From Arsukibacterium perlucidum DSM 18276 (GTDB lineage Bacteria; Pseudomonadota; Gammaproteobacteria; Enterobacterales; Alteromonadaceae), in contig NZ_KB907723.1 of assembly GCF_000382165.1 (NCBI RefSeq), positions 1-64,000 of the forward strand: 64,000 bases of DNA. The letters run 5' to 3'. Positions 16,640 to 24,356 of the stretch are shown piece by piece. Position numbers and translations under genes: made by a program. The notes under the pieces were generated by a model. The model did no database searches. It was not told the DNA's origin and worked only from the letters and a program-made list of their open reading frames with translations. Within the stretch, counting starts at the first letter, position 1. Every line of letters begins with the position of its first letter.

Positions 16640-17405
16640 GTTGTCCTTGCTCATCAGGGGTCATTTGCCATACTGGCGTCAGCATTAAATTGTTAAAAAG
16701 CTGCTGACAGTTACTTTGCTGGCTATCTGACATGCAGCTGCTGTTAAGCGCAAGGTCTACCTTATCCAGCAGTAGCACCAAATCCAGTTGCAGGCTCTGG
16801 CCTTGTTGGTAATCCAGCGTTACCTTGAAAGTATTGGCGGCTTTGCACGGTGCTACAGGCGGACGTAAGACACTGGCTGACTGACAGCCGGTAGAGCCAA
16901 GGTGAAATGCCCAGCCATGCCCCGGGCCTTGTAAATCCAGACGCAGAAATTTGTAGCCAAGTTGCCAGCTCCAGTACATTTCGCTGTGATTTAACGGCGA
17001 ACTGGCAGCAAGCGGATTCTGATGGTTAACAGGAAAAGGCAGGCCAAGGGTAAAGCTCAGCTGGCCCGGGGTTAAAGCTTCAGTAAACTGCAGTAGCCAG
17101 TTGCTGTTGCCCTGACAGTCAGTACCCAGTAAGGCCAGGCGCGATTGCTGCCACTGGGTGGTAGCTAGCTGCAGTGGGCGCTGGTTGAGACTAAAATCGC
17201 TTAAAAAAAACCGTAGGTTTTGGATCTGCCACGGTTGCTCAGCAATAAAAATGGGTTGCTGGCAGTCTGGTTGCTGCTGGAGCCCGCTAAGTTGCACGGC
17301 AAGATGTTTTGAAGAGCCAGATGCAGTGTCAGGCTGGCAGCCGCCAAGCAGACTGATAGCAAGCACAAGCATCAGATTAATGGTTATCTTAAACGCTGAA
17401 ATCAT
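16626..17405 (-). CDS. MbnP-family copper-binding protein (metallo-mystery pair, WxW)
   Basis: A 259-residue lipoprotein (signal ending LLGGCQP) with the family's WxW motif as YWSWQLGYKFLRLDL (about residues 146-160), one Trp being the site MbnH modifies in characterised systems. Cysteine pairs (GTDCQGN, GSTGCQS, APCKAAN, SSCMSD...NCQQL) fit the four-Cys pattern of the family. It is expressed with the downstream di-heme enzyme. No methanobactin genes are near, so the pair probably serves a general periplasmic copper role; that is inference. Confidence 0.82.
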   Translation of the reverse strand: MISAFKITINLMLVLAISLLGGCQPDTASGSSKHLAVQLSGLQQQPDCQQPIFIAEQPWQIQNLRFFLSDFSLNQRPLQLATTQWQQSRLALLGTDCQGNSNWLLQFTEALTPGQLSFTLGLPFPVNHQNPLAASSPLNHSEMYWSWQLGYKFLRLDLQGPGHGWAFHLGSTGCQSASVLRPPVAPCKAANTFKVTLDYQQGQSLQLDLVLLLDKVDLALNSSCMSDSQQSNCQQLFNNLMLTPVWQMTPDEQGQHASY

Positions 17406-17512
17406 AATTTGGTTGTATTTAGTAAAGCTGCGGTAAACAATACTCTAAACTAAAGTGAAAATCGACTAAGACTGCGTCAGCTTGGCGTCAGGATATAAGA
17501 CAGGTAATGTTT

Positions 17513-20254
17513 ATGAGCATCCGTTATTTTTGGCAGAGTAAGGCGGCAGTAAAGTTTTCTGCTCTGGTATTAGTTTGTGCCAGCTGGCTCAGTGCAGAGG
17601 TGCAGGCCCATGCTGAGCATGATAAAGCACGATTCGTAGCTGAAACGGGCCGGGACAGCGGCCGCTGTGCGGATGTGTTGCGGCCTTGCCGGACCATTGG
17701 CTATGCCTTAACTCAGGCAGGCAAGGGCGACAAGGTGCTGGTTGCGTCGGGCCAGTATCAACTTGCCACTGCAGATGATGCGGTGTTGCTATTAAGCGAG
17801 ATAGTGCCGGTATTGGGTGGTTACAACAGGTTTGACCATTTTTTGCAGCAGGCACCGCAGCTGAATAAGACAGTGCTAACCGGCGTGCCGGCTGAATTTG
17901 TTGAGCGGCTTTACCAGCGCGGTTTTCAGATTATTAATGATGGTCCCGGCCGCTTTGGTACCGAACTCAGCCAGCAGCTTGCCGCCCATAGTGCGCTGCA
18001 ACAAAGCCAGCAAGGTGCTGACTGCGAAGCAGGAACGGCGGGCGTGTTCAGCTGCGATAAGATTGATTTGGTTGCTCATCTGGCGTTAGCTGATTTGAGT
18101 GCGACTGCCAGTTCGGCCAATGATATCTGGGGCCATACTGATCTTAATACGGGTATTGAGTTTGCTTTAATCGGTTTAAATAATGGCACAGCAGTGGTCA
18201 GTCTGGCCAATCCGGCTACCCCGGTAGTGGTGGGAACTGTTAATGGCAGCAATACCAGCTGGCGCGACATTAAAGTGCTGCAGTTTTTTGATGATAATCT
18301 CGGCCGCTGGCAGGCTTATGCTTACGTATCTTCGGAGGCAAATAACGGCATTCAGATAATCGACTTAAATGACTTGCCCAGCAGCGTGCGGCTGGCTGCT
18401 ACAGATCGTTCGGCCAACTCCGCACATAACTTGTATGTCAGTAATGTTGATTACACAACCAACACCGCGTTAACCGGTCAGCAACCGGCGCTGCACCTTG
18501 CCGGCCAACCTGAGCAGGGTGGCGCGGTGGCCAGCTATAGCCTGGCGGATCCATTACAGTTAAGCGCTAACTGGCTGCAAAGCGGTGCCAGTCGCAGCGA
18601 TTACAGCCATGATGTTGCCTCTATGCTGGTCACCGACCAGCGTGCCATTAATCAGTGTGACCGGCCAGAGTGCCAGGTGTTATTTGATTTTAATGAGCAG
18701 AATATTAAGCTGTGGGATATCAGTGATACCGGCAATCTGGCGCTGGCCGACTTTAGCTATAGCCTGGCCAGTTATGTCCATTCCGGCTGGTGGACTGAAG
18801 ATCAGCAATATCTATTTGTGCATGATGAACTGGATGAAACCAATCATGGTCTGAACACCACAGTGCGGGTATTTGAATTAACCGATTTAACGGCACCGGT
18901 ATTAGCGGCGACTTACACCGGGCCTACCAAAGCAATTGATCATAACGGCTTTGTCCGCGGCAATCGTTATTACATGTCGAATTATCAACGTGGATTAACC
19001 ATTCTTGATATTACTAACCCGGCAGCCCCGGTGCAGGCTGGTTTTTTTGATACCTTTCCGGCATCAGACAGCGCGGCTTTTAATGGCATGTGGGGCGTGT
19101 ATCCGTACCTGCCTTCTGGGCTGATTATCGGTAGCGATATCAATAGTGGTCTTTATGTGTTCAGGGATAATAAGGTTAACCCGCTGGCAGGGGCATTATC
19201 ATTCAGTCAGAGCGAGCTGCGGGTAAGCCCTGGCGAGGTGGCGCAACTGCAGGTAGCACGAACAGGCGGTAGCACTGCAACAAGTGTTGGCTATGAAATT
19301 CTGGCTGGCCGGGCTGAGCCAGAACAGGATTATCAGAATATCCGTGGCCGTCTCAACTGGGCGGTAAATGATAGCAGTAGTAAAACGATCGGTATCACTA
19401 CACTTGATCGAGGCCTGAACGCTGAACGCGAGTTGTTTGTCCGGTTATTTGACCCGGCAAACGGCGCCAGCCTGACCAACCCGTCTTATCTGCGGCTGCG
19501 TTTTGGCGAAGATCCGCCGCGCGCTGGTGTGGTAAGTCTGGTTGAGTCTGCATTATCGGTGGTTGAAGCCGATACCACTGTCAGTATTACCGTGCGCCGG
19601 CTGGGTGGCAGTGACGGTGCTATCAAAGTGGGTTATGCGCTGGACAGTGGCACTGCAACGGTTGGTGAGGATATTGAGGCTGCTAATGGCGAGCTAAGCT
19701 GGGAAGATGGCGACAGCAGCGAGCGGCAAATTGTGCTGAAAATTATTGACGATGAGCTACCGGAGCAGGATGAAACCGCGGTGCTGCGTTTATCCAGCAT
19801 TGCTGGCAGTGAGTTAGGCGAAATAACCGCACTTACCCTGACTATTCTGGACAACGATGCAAACACGGCTCCCAGCGTCAGTATCGGCGAAAATCGCCAG
19901 GTTAATGCCAGCCAGAGTGTCACCTTAACGGCAGTGGCAACCGATCCGGAAGGGGATGCCATCAGCTATCAGTGGCAGCAGCAAAGTGGCACCAGCGTTA
20001 GTTTGCAAAACGCTGCCAGCAACACGGTAAGTTTTGTTGCGCCATCCAGTGCCAGTGATCTGGTGTTCAGCGTTACGGCCACCGACGCCAGAGGAGCGGC
20101 TGCCAGCGCCAGTATTACCATAACGGTTGTGGCCAGCCCGGTGCCATTGCCAGTACCACCGGCCACCACCGGATCTTCCGGTGGCAGTATGCCGGTTAGC
20201 GTTTTATTACTGGGCGGGCTGCTATTTATGCGGCGGGTTTATAATAAAAGCTAA
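17513..20254 (+). CDS. Choice-of-anchor B surface protein with Calx-beta-type repeats and C-terminal sorting signal
   Basis: A large exported protein of about 913 aa with signal peptide MSIRYFWQSKAAVKFSALVL... Residues about 150-560 carry LVIVD-like repeats (IEFALIGLNNGTAVVSLANP, QAYAYVSSEANNGIQIIDL, GLTILDITNPAAPVQAGFFD), typical of choice-of-anchor B proteins. Two Calx-beta-like modules follow (about 565-665 and 680-785, ending LTILDND), then a PKD-like segment and a tail of GSSGGSM, a hydrophobic span and RR, resembling GlyGly-CTERM sorting signals. ATG 17513 is better spaced from CAGG than ATG 17507. It is divergent from the MbnP/MbnH pair with a 107-bp shared promoter region, so a joint role in surface metal handling is possible but unproven. 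Confidence 0.75.
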   Translation: MSIRYFWQSKAAVKFSALVLVCASWLSAEVQAHAEHDKARFVAETGRDSGRCADVLRPCRTIGYALTQAGKGDKVLVASGQYQLATADDAVLLLSEIVPVLGGYNRFDHFLQQAPQLNKTVLTGVPAEFVERLYQRGFQIINDGPGRFGTELSQQLAAHSALQQSQQGADCEAGTAGVFSCDKIDLVAHLALADLSATASSANDIWGHTDLNTGIEFALIGLNNGTAVVSLANPATPVVVGTVNGSNTSWRDIKVLQFFDDNLGRWQAYAYVSSEANNGIQIIDLNDLPSSVRLAATDRSANSAHNLYVSNVDYTTNTALTGQQPALHLAGQPEQGGAVASYSLADPLQLSANWLQSGASRSDYSHDVASMLVTDQRAINQCDRPECQVLFDFNEQNIKLWDISDTGNLALADFSYSLASYVHSGWWTEDQQYLFVHDELDETNHGLNTTVRVFELTDLTAPVLAATYTGPTKAIDHNGFVRGNRYYMSNYQRGLTILDITNPAAPVQAGFFDTFPASDSAAFNGMWGVYPYLPSGLIIGSDINSGLYVFRDNKVNPLAGALSFSQSELRVSPGEVAQLQVARTGGSTATSVGYEILAGRAEPEQDYQNIRGRLNWAVNDSSSKTIGITTLDRGLNAERELFVRLFDPANGASLTNPSYLRLRFGEDPPRAGVVSLVESALSVVEADTTVSITVRRLGGSDGAIKVGYALDSGTATVGEDIEAANGELSWEDGDSSERQIVLKIIDDELPEQDETAVLRLSSIAGSELGEITALTLTILDNDANTAPSVSIGENRQVNASQSVTLTAVATDPEGDAISYQWQQQSGTSVSLQNAASNTVSFVAPSSASDLVFSVTATDARGAAASASITITVVASPVPLPVPPATTGSSGGSMPVSVLLLGGLLFMRRVYNKS

Positions 20255-20589
20255 TATTGCAGCTTAAACAGCAGCTCGGCTAAATCGGGCTGCCATAGTG
20301 CTATTTTATCTACCCGGTTCTGGCGCAGCATAACGCCCTCTGCCAGCAGCAATTGGCGTTGCTCCAGTGCCGTGGCGCTACCTGGTGCAAACGCCAGGCT
20401 GCGGTCGCTGCGCAGTACCCGGTACCAGGGCACGGCCAGTTCCGGCGGCGCATAACCTAACGCTTTACCAACCAAGCGGGCGCGGCCGGGCAGGCCGGCT
20501 AAATCAGCAATCTGGCCATAGCTCGCCACCTTGCCGGCGGGAATTAATAATACGGTTTGCCAAATTCGCTGGTAGTTATCTGCTGCCAC
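20251..20589 (-). CDS. Alkyltransferase-like (ATL) DNA-lesion recognition protein
   Basis: A 112-residue protein of the O6-alkylguanine-DNA alkyltransferase fold. The active-site motif PCHRV reads PWYRV (about residues 54-58), so the alkyl-accepting Cys is Trp. This makes it an ATL protein, which flips and binds O6-alkylguanine and hands it to nucleotide excision repair. The helix-turn-helix segment GKVASYGQIADLAGLPGRAR is intact. It shares its last 4 bp with the convergent anchor-B gene. Confidence 0.9.
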   Translation of the reverse strand: MAADNYQRIWQTVLLIPAGKVASYGQIADLAGLPGRARLVGKALGYAPPELAVPWYRVLRSDRSLAFAPGSATALEQRQLLLAEGVMLRQNRVDKIALWQPDLAELLFKLQY

Positions 20590-20607
20590 AAAGTTTTTCC
20601 TGCCCGC

Positions 20608-21027
20608 TTAGTTAATAATAGCGCGGCGCGCCACCACGGTTTTGCCAATCGGCGCCAGGCTTAACATCGCCAGCTTTAAATGCTGGATGCCAAAGGGTAT
20701 GCCGATGATGCTGATAAAGCAGACTATAGCATGGCCTAAATGGCCCAGTGCCAGCCAGAAGCCAAACAATAAAAACCAGATAATATTACCCAGGGTGCCT
20801 AAAGTACCGGTGCCGATATCATCATAACGGTTAATATAACGCCGGTTTACTACATCCTGGCCAAACGGCCAGAACGCCATTTCGCCAATTACAAAACAAC
20901 TGCGTCCAAACGGAATACCGATAATACTGATAAAGCATAACAAACCCACCAACCACCACAACAGCCCCATCACAAAGCCACCCAGCACAAACCACAGGAT
21001 ATTAAATAGTAATCTGAACACGCTCAT
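20608..21027 (-). CDS. yccF: YccF-family inner-membrane protein
   Basis: A 139-residue membrane protein made of two related halves, each with a hydrophobic hairpin followed by CFISIIGIPFG (about residues 31-41 and 103-113). This twin GIPFG arrangement is diagnostic of the YccF (DUF307) family. The function is unknown. It lies 18 bp upstream of the ATL gene on the same strand, so the two may be cotranscribed. Confidence 0.88.
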   Translation of the reverse strand: MSVFRLLFNILWFVLGGFVMGLLWWLVGLLCFISIIGIPFGRSCFVIGEMAFWPFGQDVVNRRYINRYDDIGTGTLGTLGNIIWFLLFGFWLALGHLGHAIVCFISIIGIPFGIQHLKLAMLSLAPIGKTVVARRAIIN

Positions 21028-21213
21028 CTGTTGCCCTTACCCTATAAAAAATATTATTTAATAAAGCATTAAGCAGAAAACAGGCCAAAATTATTGTTAA
21101 TTAAATCAATTGATTATGTATTATTGGTCAGTAGTCAGATCGTAAAGATGCCAAGTTTTAGCAAAACTCACTATTCAGCACTTGCTTTTATACTGTGCGG
21201 CGCCTAGTATAAA

Positions 21214-21246
21214 TACTGTGTGCTGCACAGTATGTGTCACACAGTA
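21214..21246. promoter_or_regulatory. Candidate PadR operator, overlapping dyads
   Basis: TACTGTG (21214-21220), CACAGTA (21226-21232) and a second CACAGTA (21240-21246) form overlapping inverted repeats; a further TACTGTG lies at 21191-21197. PadR regulators usually bind such dyads in their own promoter. The site is about 65-100 bp before the padR start. Confidence 0.5.
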
Positions 21247-21251
21247 CACTT

Positions 21252-21282
<31 letters not shown>

Positions 21283-21310
21283 ACTTAGCTTGGTAAAAGA
21301 AGGATAGCTT

Positions 21311-21679
21311 ATGACAACGGCTCAATTAGACAAAATGCGGCTGGAACTGCGCCGAGGGGTGCTGGTACTGGCAGTGCTGGCAGCACTGCGTGAGCGCCAC
21401 TACGGCTACTCGCTGCGCCGGCACTTGCAAGACGCTGGCATCGATATTGACGAGGGTACCTTATACCCTTTGGTGCGACGGCTGGCCGATCAGGGCTTGC
21501 TAGAGAGCGAATGGCAGCAGGGAGAAGGACGGGAACGTCGCTATTACCTGTTATCTGAGCTGGGTGCAGAATTGCTGCAACAACTTACCCAGGAATGGAC
21601 CACCTTAAACAATGCACTGGGGCCACTGTTGCAGCCAGAGCAGACTATGCCAGCGAACCAAGCAGAGGAGCAAACCTAA
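21311..21679 (+). CDS. PadR-family transcriptional regulator
   Basis: A 122-residue winged-helix regulator. The N-terminal domain has the PadR signature (LVLAVLAALRERHYGYSLRRHLQDAGI, then DEGTLYPLVRRLADQGLLES and GRERRYYLLSELG). It is followed with a 1-nt stop/start overlap by a membrane gene. Such PadR/HAAS-membrane-protein pairs are common, with PadR acting as repressor of both. An AAGAAGGA precedes ATG 21311. Confidence 0.9.
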   Translation: MTTAQLDKMRLELRRGVLVLAVLAALRERHYGYSLRRHLQDAGIDIDEGTLYPLVRRLADQGLLESEWQQGEGRERRYYLLSELGAELLQQLTQEWTTLNNALGPLLQPEQTMPANQAEEQT

Positions 21680-22638
21680 TGGAATTAGTTAACCGTTATA
21701 TCGCGGCAGTACAGCGCGAGTTACCTGAACAAAAACGCCAGGAAATAGGCCGGGAACTGCATGCCAATATTCTGGATCAACTTGATGCCATGGCTGAACA
21801 ACAGGAAAGTGAACTGACCGGGCAACAGGTTGCTGAGGTACTGAAAACAATGGGCCATCCCAGGCAGGTCGCCCGCCAGTTCTGCCCGCCAGCACCGTTG
21901 ATACCTGAATGGTTAATGCCGTTATATAAACACACCCTGTTGATGGTGCTGGGCGTGTTGCTTGTGCTGCAGGTGGTGTTTATGACCAGAATTTGGTTAA
22001 CAGGCTCTGACATCGGGCTGTTGCTGTTTATCAAGGGGCTGGCATCGGGCTTTATTGAAGATGCGGTGTTTGCTTTTACTGCTGTAACGGTCGGTTTTGC
22101 TGTGGCTTTCAACGGTAAACAGCCTGGTTCATGTAATACCAGTAGCCAGTGGCAACCTCAAGACTTACCGCCCGTTGGCGCTGGCTGGCAGCATATTAGT
22201 CTGAATGACATTTTTTCAGATTTGGCTACTTACGCTTTTCTGTTGCTGATAATCTGGTTTCCGCTTTGGCAACAGGTGGATGCCGGAGCAGAGCCGGGCG
22301 GTGAGGTTTTTAGTCAGTTGGCGTTAGTGATGCTGATGTGGTTCAGCCCGGTTATTGTGCTGGGGATGGCGAGTAGTTTATGGCAGTTGCGCCGTCGTAT
22401 CTGGAGCAAACCTATGTTACAGCTGAACATAGGGGTTAATCTGGCTTTTGCATTGATGTTCATCCTGCTGGCTGTGTCCGGGCCACTGTTGCAGCTTGAT
22501 GTTGAGCGTTGGGAGCGTTACTTCAGCCCGGATGCATTCCAAAATAGTATCAGACTAAGCTTAGTTATTATTGCCCTGTTTCCTGGCTATGAGGTAGTAC
22601 GTGATACGCTACGTCTGCGGCGCTTTTCCACAAGCTAA
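21679..22638 (+). CDS. HAAS-type membrane protein paired with PadR
   Basis: About 319 aa from ATG 21679, whose A is the last base of the padR stop (translational coupling); an AGAGGAG lies upstream. The first 60 residues (MELVNRYIAAVQRELPEQKR...LTGQQVAEVLKTMGHPRQVA) form the cytoplasmic HAAS helical domain, and about six to seven membrane spans follow. Proteins of this type are thought to respond to envelope state and act with their PadR partner, but the mechanism is unknown. Confidence 0.75.
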   Translation: MELVNRYIAAVQRELPEQKRQEIGRELHANILDQLDAMAEQQESELTGQQVAEVLKTMGHPRQVARQFCPPAPLIPEWLMPLYKHTLLMVLGVLLVLQVVFMTRIWLTGSDIGLLLFIKGLASGFIEDAVFAFTAVTVGFAVAFNGKQPGSCNTSSQWQPQDLPPVGAGWQHISLNDIFSDLATYAFLLLIIWFPLWQQVDAGAEPGGEVFSQLALVMLMWFSPVIVLGMASSLWQLRRRIWSKPMLQLNIGVNLAFALMFILLAVSGPLLQLDVERWERYFSPDAFQNSIRLSLVIIALFPGYEVVRDTLRLRRFSTS

Positions 22639-22665
22639 ATAGCTAACGGTGTTTGGGTAAGATAA

Positions 22666-22698
22666 AGCCCTGCCAGGTTAAACCTGGCAGGGCTTTTT
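22666..22698 (+). terminator. Rho-independent terminator after the padR pair
   Basis: A 13-bp stem AGCCCTGCCAGGT / ACCTGGCAGGGCT (22666-22678 with 22682-22694) with a short TAA loop is followed by a T run. It lies between two convergent genes and could slow transcription from both sides. Confidence 0.88.
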
Positions 22699-22725
22699 TG
22701 TAGCAGGGGTAGCTATAACAGTTGC

Positions 22726-22947
22726 TTAGTACTGCTGTTGCTTCCGGTTGTCACGCACCAGCCACCAGATCAACCAGACAAATAACAGCAAAGGAGCCAG
22801 GGTAACCACTGCCGTAATGCCAATAGCAAATACCGCTGCGACCAGACCAATCAGAATAGCGAATACTGAGCCGACAATAGCCAGGATAGTTGGCAAACAG
22901 TAAATGCCTAATGCCACAGCTAAAATAATTACGATAGTTTTGTTCAT
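22726..22947 (-). CDS. Small two-span membrane protein, PspG-like topology
   Basis: A 73-residue protein with two long hydrophobic stretches (IVIILAVALGIYCLPTILAI, AAVFAIGITAVVTLAPLLLF) and a short charged tail (VRDNRKQQQY). Size and topology resemble PspG of the phage-shock regulon, which is also sigma-54-dependent in E. coli, but the sequence likeness is weak. An AGGAAAA precedes ATG 22947 and a sigma-54-like element lies 36 bp upstream. It is followed downstream by the convergent padR terminator. Confidence 0.6.
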   Translation of the reverse strand: MNKTIVIILAVALGIYCLPTILAIVGSVFAILIGLVAAVFAIGITAVVTLAPLLLFVWLIWWLVRDNRKQQQY

Positions 22948-22982
22948 GATATTTTTCCTTTTTGATGTAATAGCAATAAGGT

Positions 22983-22998
22983 ATCAAGAGCTATGCCA
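22983..22998 (-). promoter_or_regulatory. Probable sigma-54 promoter of the PspG-like gene
   Basis: Read on the minus strand: TGGCATAGCTCTTGAT. The -24 box is perfect; the -12 box TTGAT has one mismatch at the C. The start point near 22971 leaves a 24-nt leader. Confidence 0.6.
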
Positions 22999-23070
22999 GA
23001 ATTAATTAATTTTTATAAACAATAACTTAATTGAAATTTTGAAATTTGGTGCTGCCGGGTTTTTCTTTTC

Positions 23071-23103
23071 AGTAGTGGTTTTAACCAAATAGTGGTGAAA
23101 CTA
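23071..23103. promoter_or_regulatory. Candidate enhancer repeats upstream of the PspG-like gene
   Basis: AGTAGTGGTTTTAACC (23071-23086) and TAGTGGTGAAACTA (23090-23103) share AGTGGT with the site AGTAGTGGTAAACT in front of the PspB-like gene. They are centred about 80 and 99 bp upstream of the -24 element, a typical distance for activator sites of sigma-54 promoters. Confidence 0.45.
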
Positions 23104-23133
23104 TTATGCTGGAGAGGCAATAAGGAAAGGCAA

Positions 23134-23161
23134 TAAAAAAAGCTGTCAGAGTTTGACAGCT
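23134..23161 (-). terminator. Rho-independent terminator of the PspB-like gene
   Basis: On the minus strand, AGCTGTCA / TGACAGCT (stem over 23140-23161) is followed by a run of Ts (A run at 23134-23139 on the plus strand). Confidence 0.85.
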
Positions 23162-23183
23162 TTTGATGATAGCGATGTTTTGG

Positions 23184-23396
23184 CTACAGTTTGTTGATTT
23201 GATCTTTAAGCTGATAGGATTTATCCGTAACGATACTTTCCAGGGTGCTGACCCGCTCTTTCAGCCGATGCACTTCAGTTTGCAGCGCTTCCAGCTCACC
23301 TTTGCCGGCTTTGCCTTTAGTTTTCATATGCACTTCGTAGCCTGCGTAGACAAAACCACCAACAATGGCAATAGCGGCAATTTCAAATGGTCCCAT
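23184..23396 (-). CDS. PspB-like envelope stress protein
   Basis: A 70-residue protein with one N-terminal membrane span (PFEIAAIAIVGGFVYAGYEV) and a C-terminal coiled coil (ELEALQTEVHRLKERVSTLESIV). The RLKERVSTLESI stretch closely follows the RMRERIQALESI of PspB, which helps PspC relieve PspA inhibition of PspF. It stands alone without pspA or pspC. A perfect sigma-54 promoter lies 37 bp upstream and a strong terminator follows, so it is a single-gene unit. An AGGGAGA precedes ATG 23396. Confidence 0.72.
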   Translation of the reverse strand: MGPFEIAAIAIVGGFVYAGYEVHMKTKGKAGKGELEALQTEVHRLKERVSTLESIVTDKSYQLKDQINKL

Positions 23397-23432
23397 GATG
23401 TTCTCCCTTTTTTTAATTAGTTTATGCTGAAA

Positions 23433-23448
23433 AGCAAGGCTGATGCCA
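23433..23448 (-). promoter_or_regulatory. Sigma-54 promoter of the PspB-like gene
   Basis: Read on the minus strand: TGGCATCAGCCTTGCT, a full match to the core RpoN consensus (TGGCAY at -24, TTGCT at -12, correct spacing). The predicted start near 23421 leaves a 25-nt leader. Confidence 0.82.
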
Positions 23449-23541
23449 TTGTTATAATTGTTATGTAAATCAATTTATTAAATTGTCTTAATTGCTGTGG
23501 CCGTAGCGCAAAGCTTAAAAGTTTAGTCAATATCACCAGAT

Positions 23542-23555
23542 AGTAGTGGTAAACT
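23542..23555. promoter_or_regulatory. Candidate enhancer upstream of the PspB-like gene
   Basis: AGTAGTGGTAAACT resembles the repeats at 23071-23103 and lies about 102 bp upstream of the -24 element. Shared sequence and distance suggest both small genes answer to one activator, perhaps a PspF encoded elsewhere. Confidence 0.45.
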
Positions 23556-23588
23556 TGCAGCAGGTGTCTGAAAAAATTGTAAGAGTTT

Positions 23589-24116
23589 ATGACCGATCAA
23601 CAATGGATGGCCAAAGCGCTGCAACTGGCTGCCAAAGCAGAGGAAGCTGGCGAGGTGCCGGTTGGCGCGGTAATTGTTAAAGATAATCTGCTGATTGCGG
23701 AAGGCTACAACCAGATGATTAGCTTAAACGATCCTTCAGCTCATGCTGAAATGCAGGCTGTACGCCAGGCCGGGCAACAGTTGCAAAACTACCGTCTGAC
23801 TGACTGCACCCTGTATGTCACACTTGAGCCCTGCAGTATGTGTGCTGGTATGCTGGTACATAGCAGGCTGGCTCGCCTGGTATTTGGTGCCAGCGATTAT
23901 AAAACCGGTGCCGCCGGCTCGGTAATGAATTTAGTGCAACACCCGCAGCTAAACCACCAGCTTGAAGTTATTGGTGGCGTACTGGCAGAAGAGTGTGCCG
24001 CCAGATTATCGGCTTTTTTTCAGCGGCGACGGCTGGAAAAAAAAGCAGCAAAACGCGCTGCGGTTAAGCTTGATCCTGACCGGAAAACGCCTGCAGGCCC
24101 GGATGATCCTGCATAA
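23589..24116 (+). CDS. tadA: tRNA-specific adenosine deaminase TadA
   Basis: TadA converts A34 to inosine in tRNA-Arg(ACG). The zinc site HAEMQAV and PCSMCAGMLVHSR is complete and the catalytic Glu is present in HAE. The protein is 175 aa, with a charged C-terminal tail (RRRLEKKAAKRAAVKLDP). It lies tail to tail with mltF, with purL beyond, the same trio as in E. coli. Confidence 0.95.
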   Translation: MTDQQWMAKALQLAAKAEEAGEVPVGAVIVKDNLLIAEGYNQMISLNDPSAHAEMQAVRQAGQQLQNYRLTDCTLYVTLEPCSMCAGMLVHSRLARLVFGASDYKTGAAGSVMNLVQHPQLNHQLEVIGGVLAEECAARLSAFFQRRRLEKKAAKRAAVKLDPDRKTPAGPDDPA

Positions 24117-24356
24117 TGGTCTGATAGTTACGCCGTCTGCGGTGCAGTTTCAGTAAGTCGGTATTTCGTTTTACCCGGCGCCGGCTGGACGTAATGGCAA
24201 AGGCACTGAGTTTGCGGCGTTTTAAAGCCGGCTTTTTTCGTTTAAGCATAGTGGACCCGAATTTATTGCTGACGTTGCCAGTGCAACGTTAATATGCGGT
24301 TACTATAGAGCTACACAGACCGGACAACAAGGGTTGGTGTGTTAAAGGGCTTAAAA

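Noticed and set aside
24064-24249. Minus-strand 61-codon frame rich in Arg/Lys overlapping the tadA end
   Set aside because: No ribosome-binding site before its ATG, it overlaps tadA by 53 bp and no family is recognised; more likely a chance frame.
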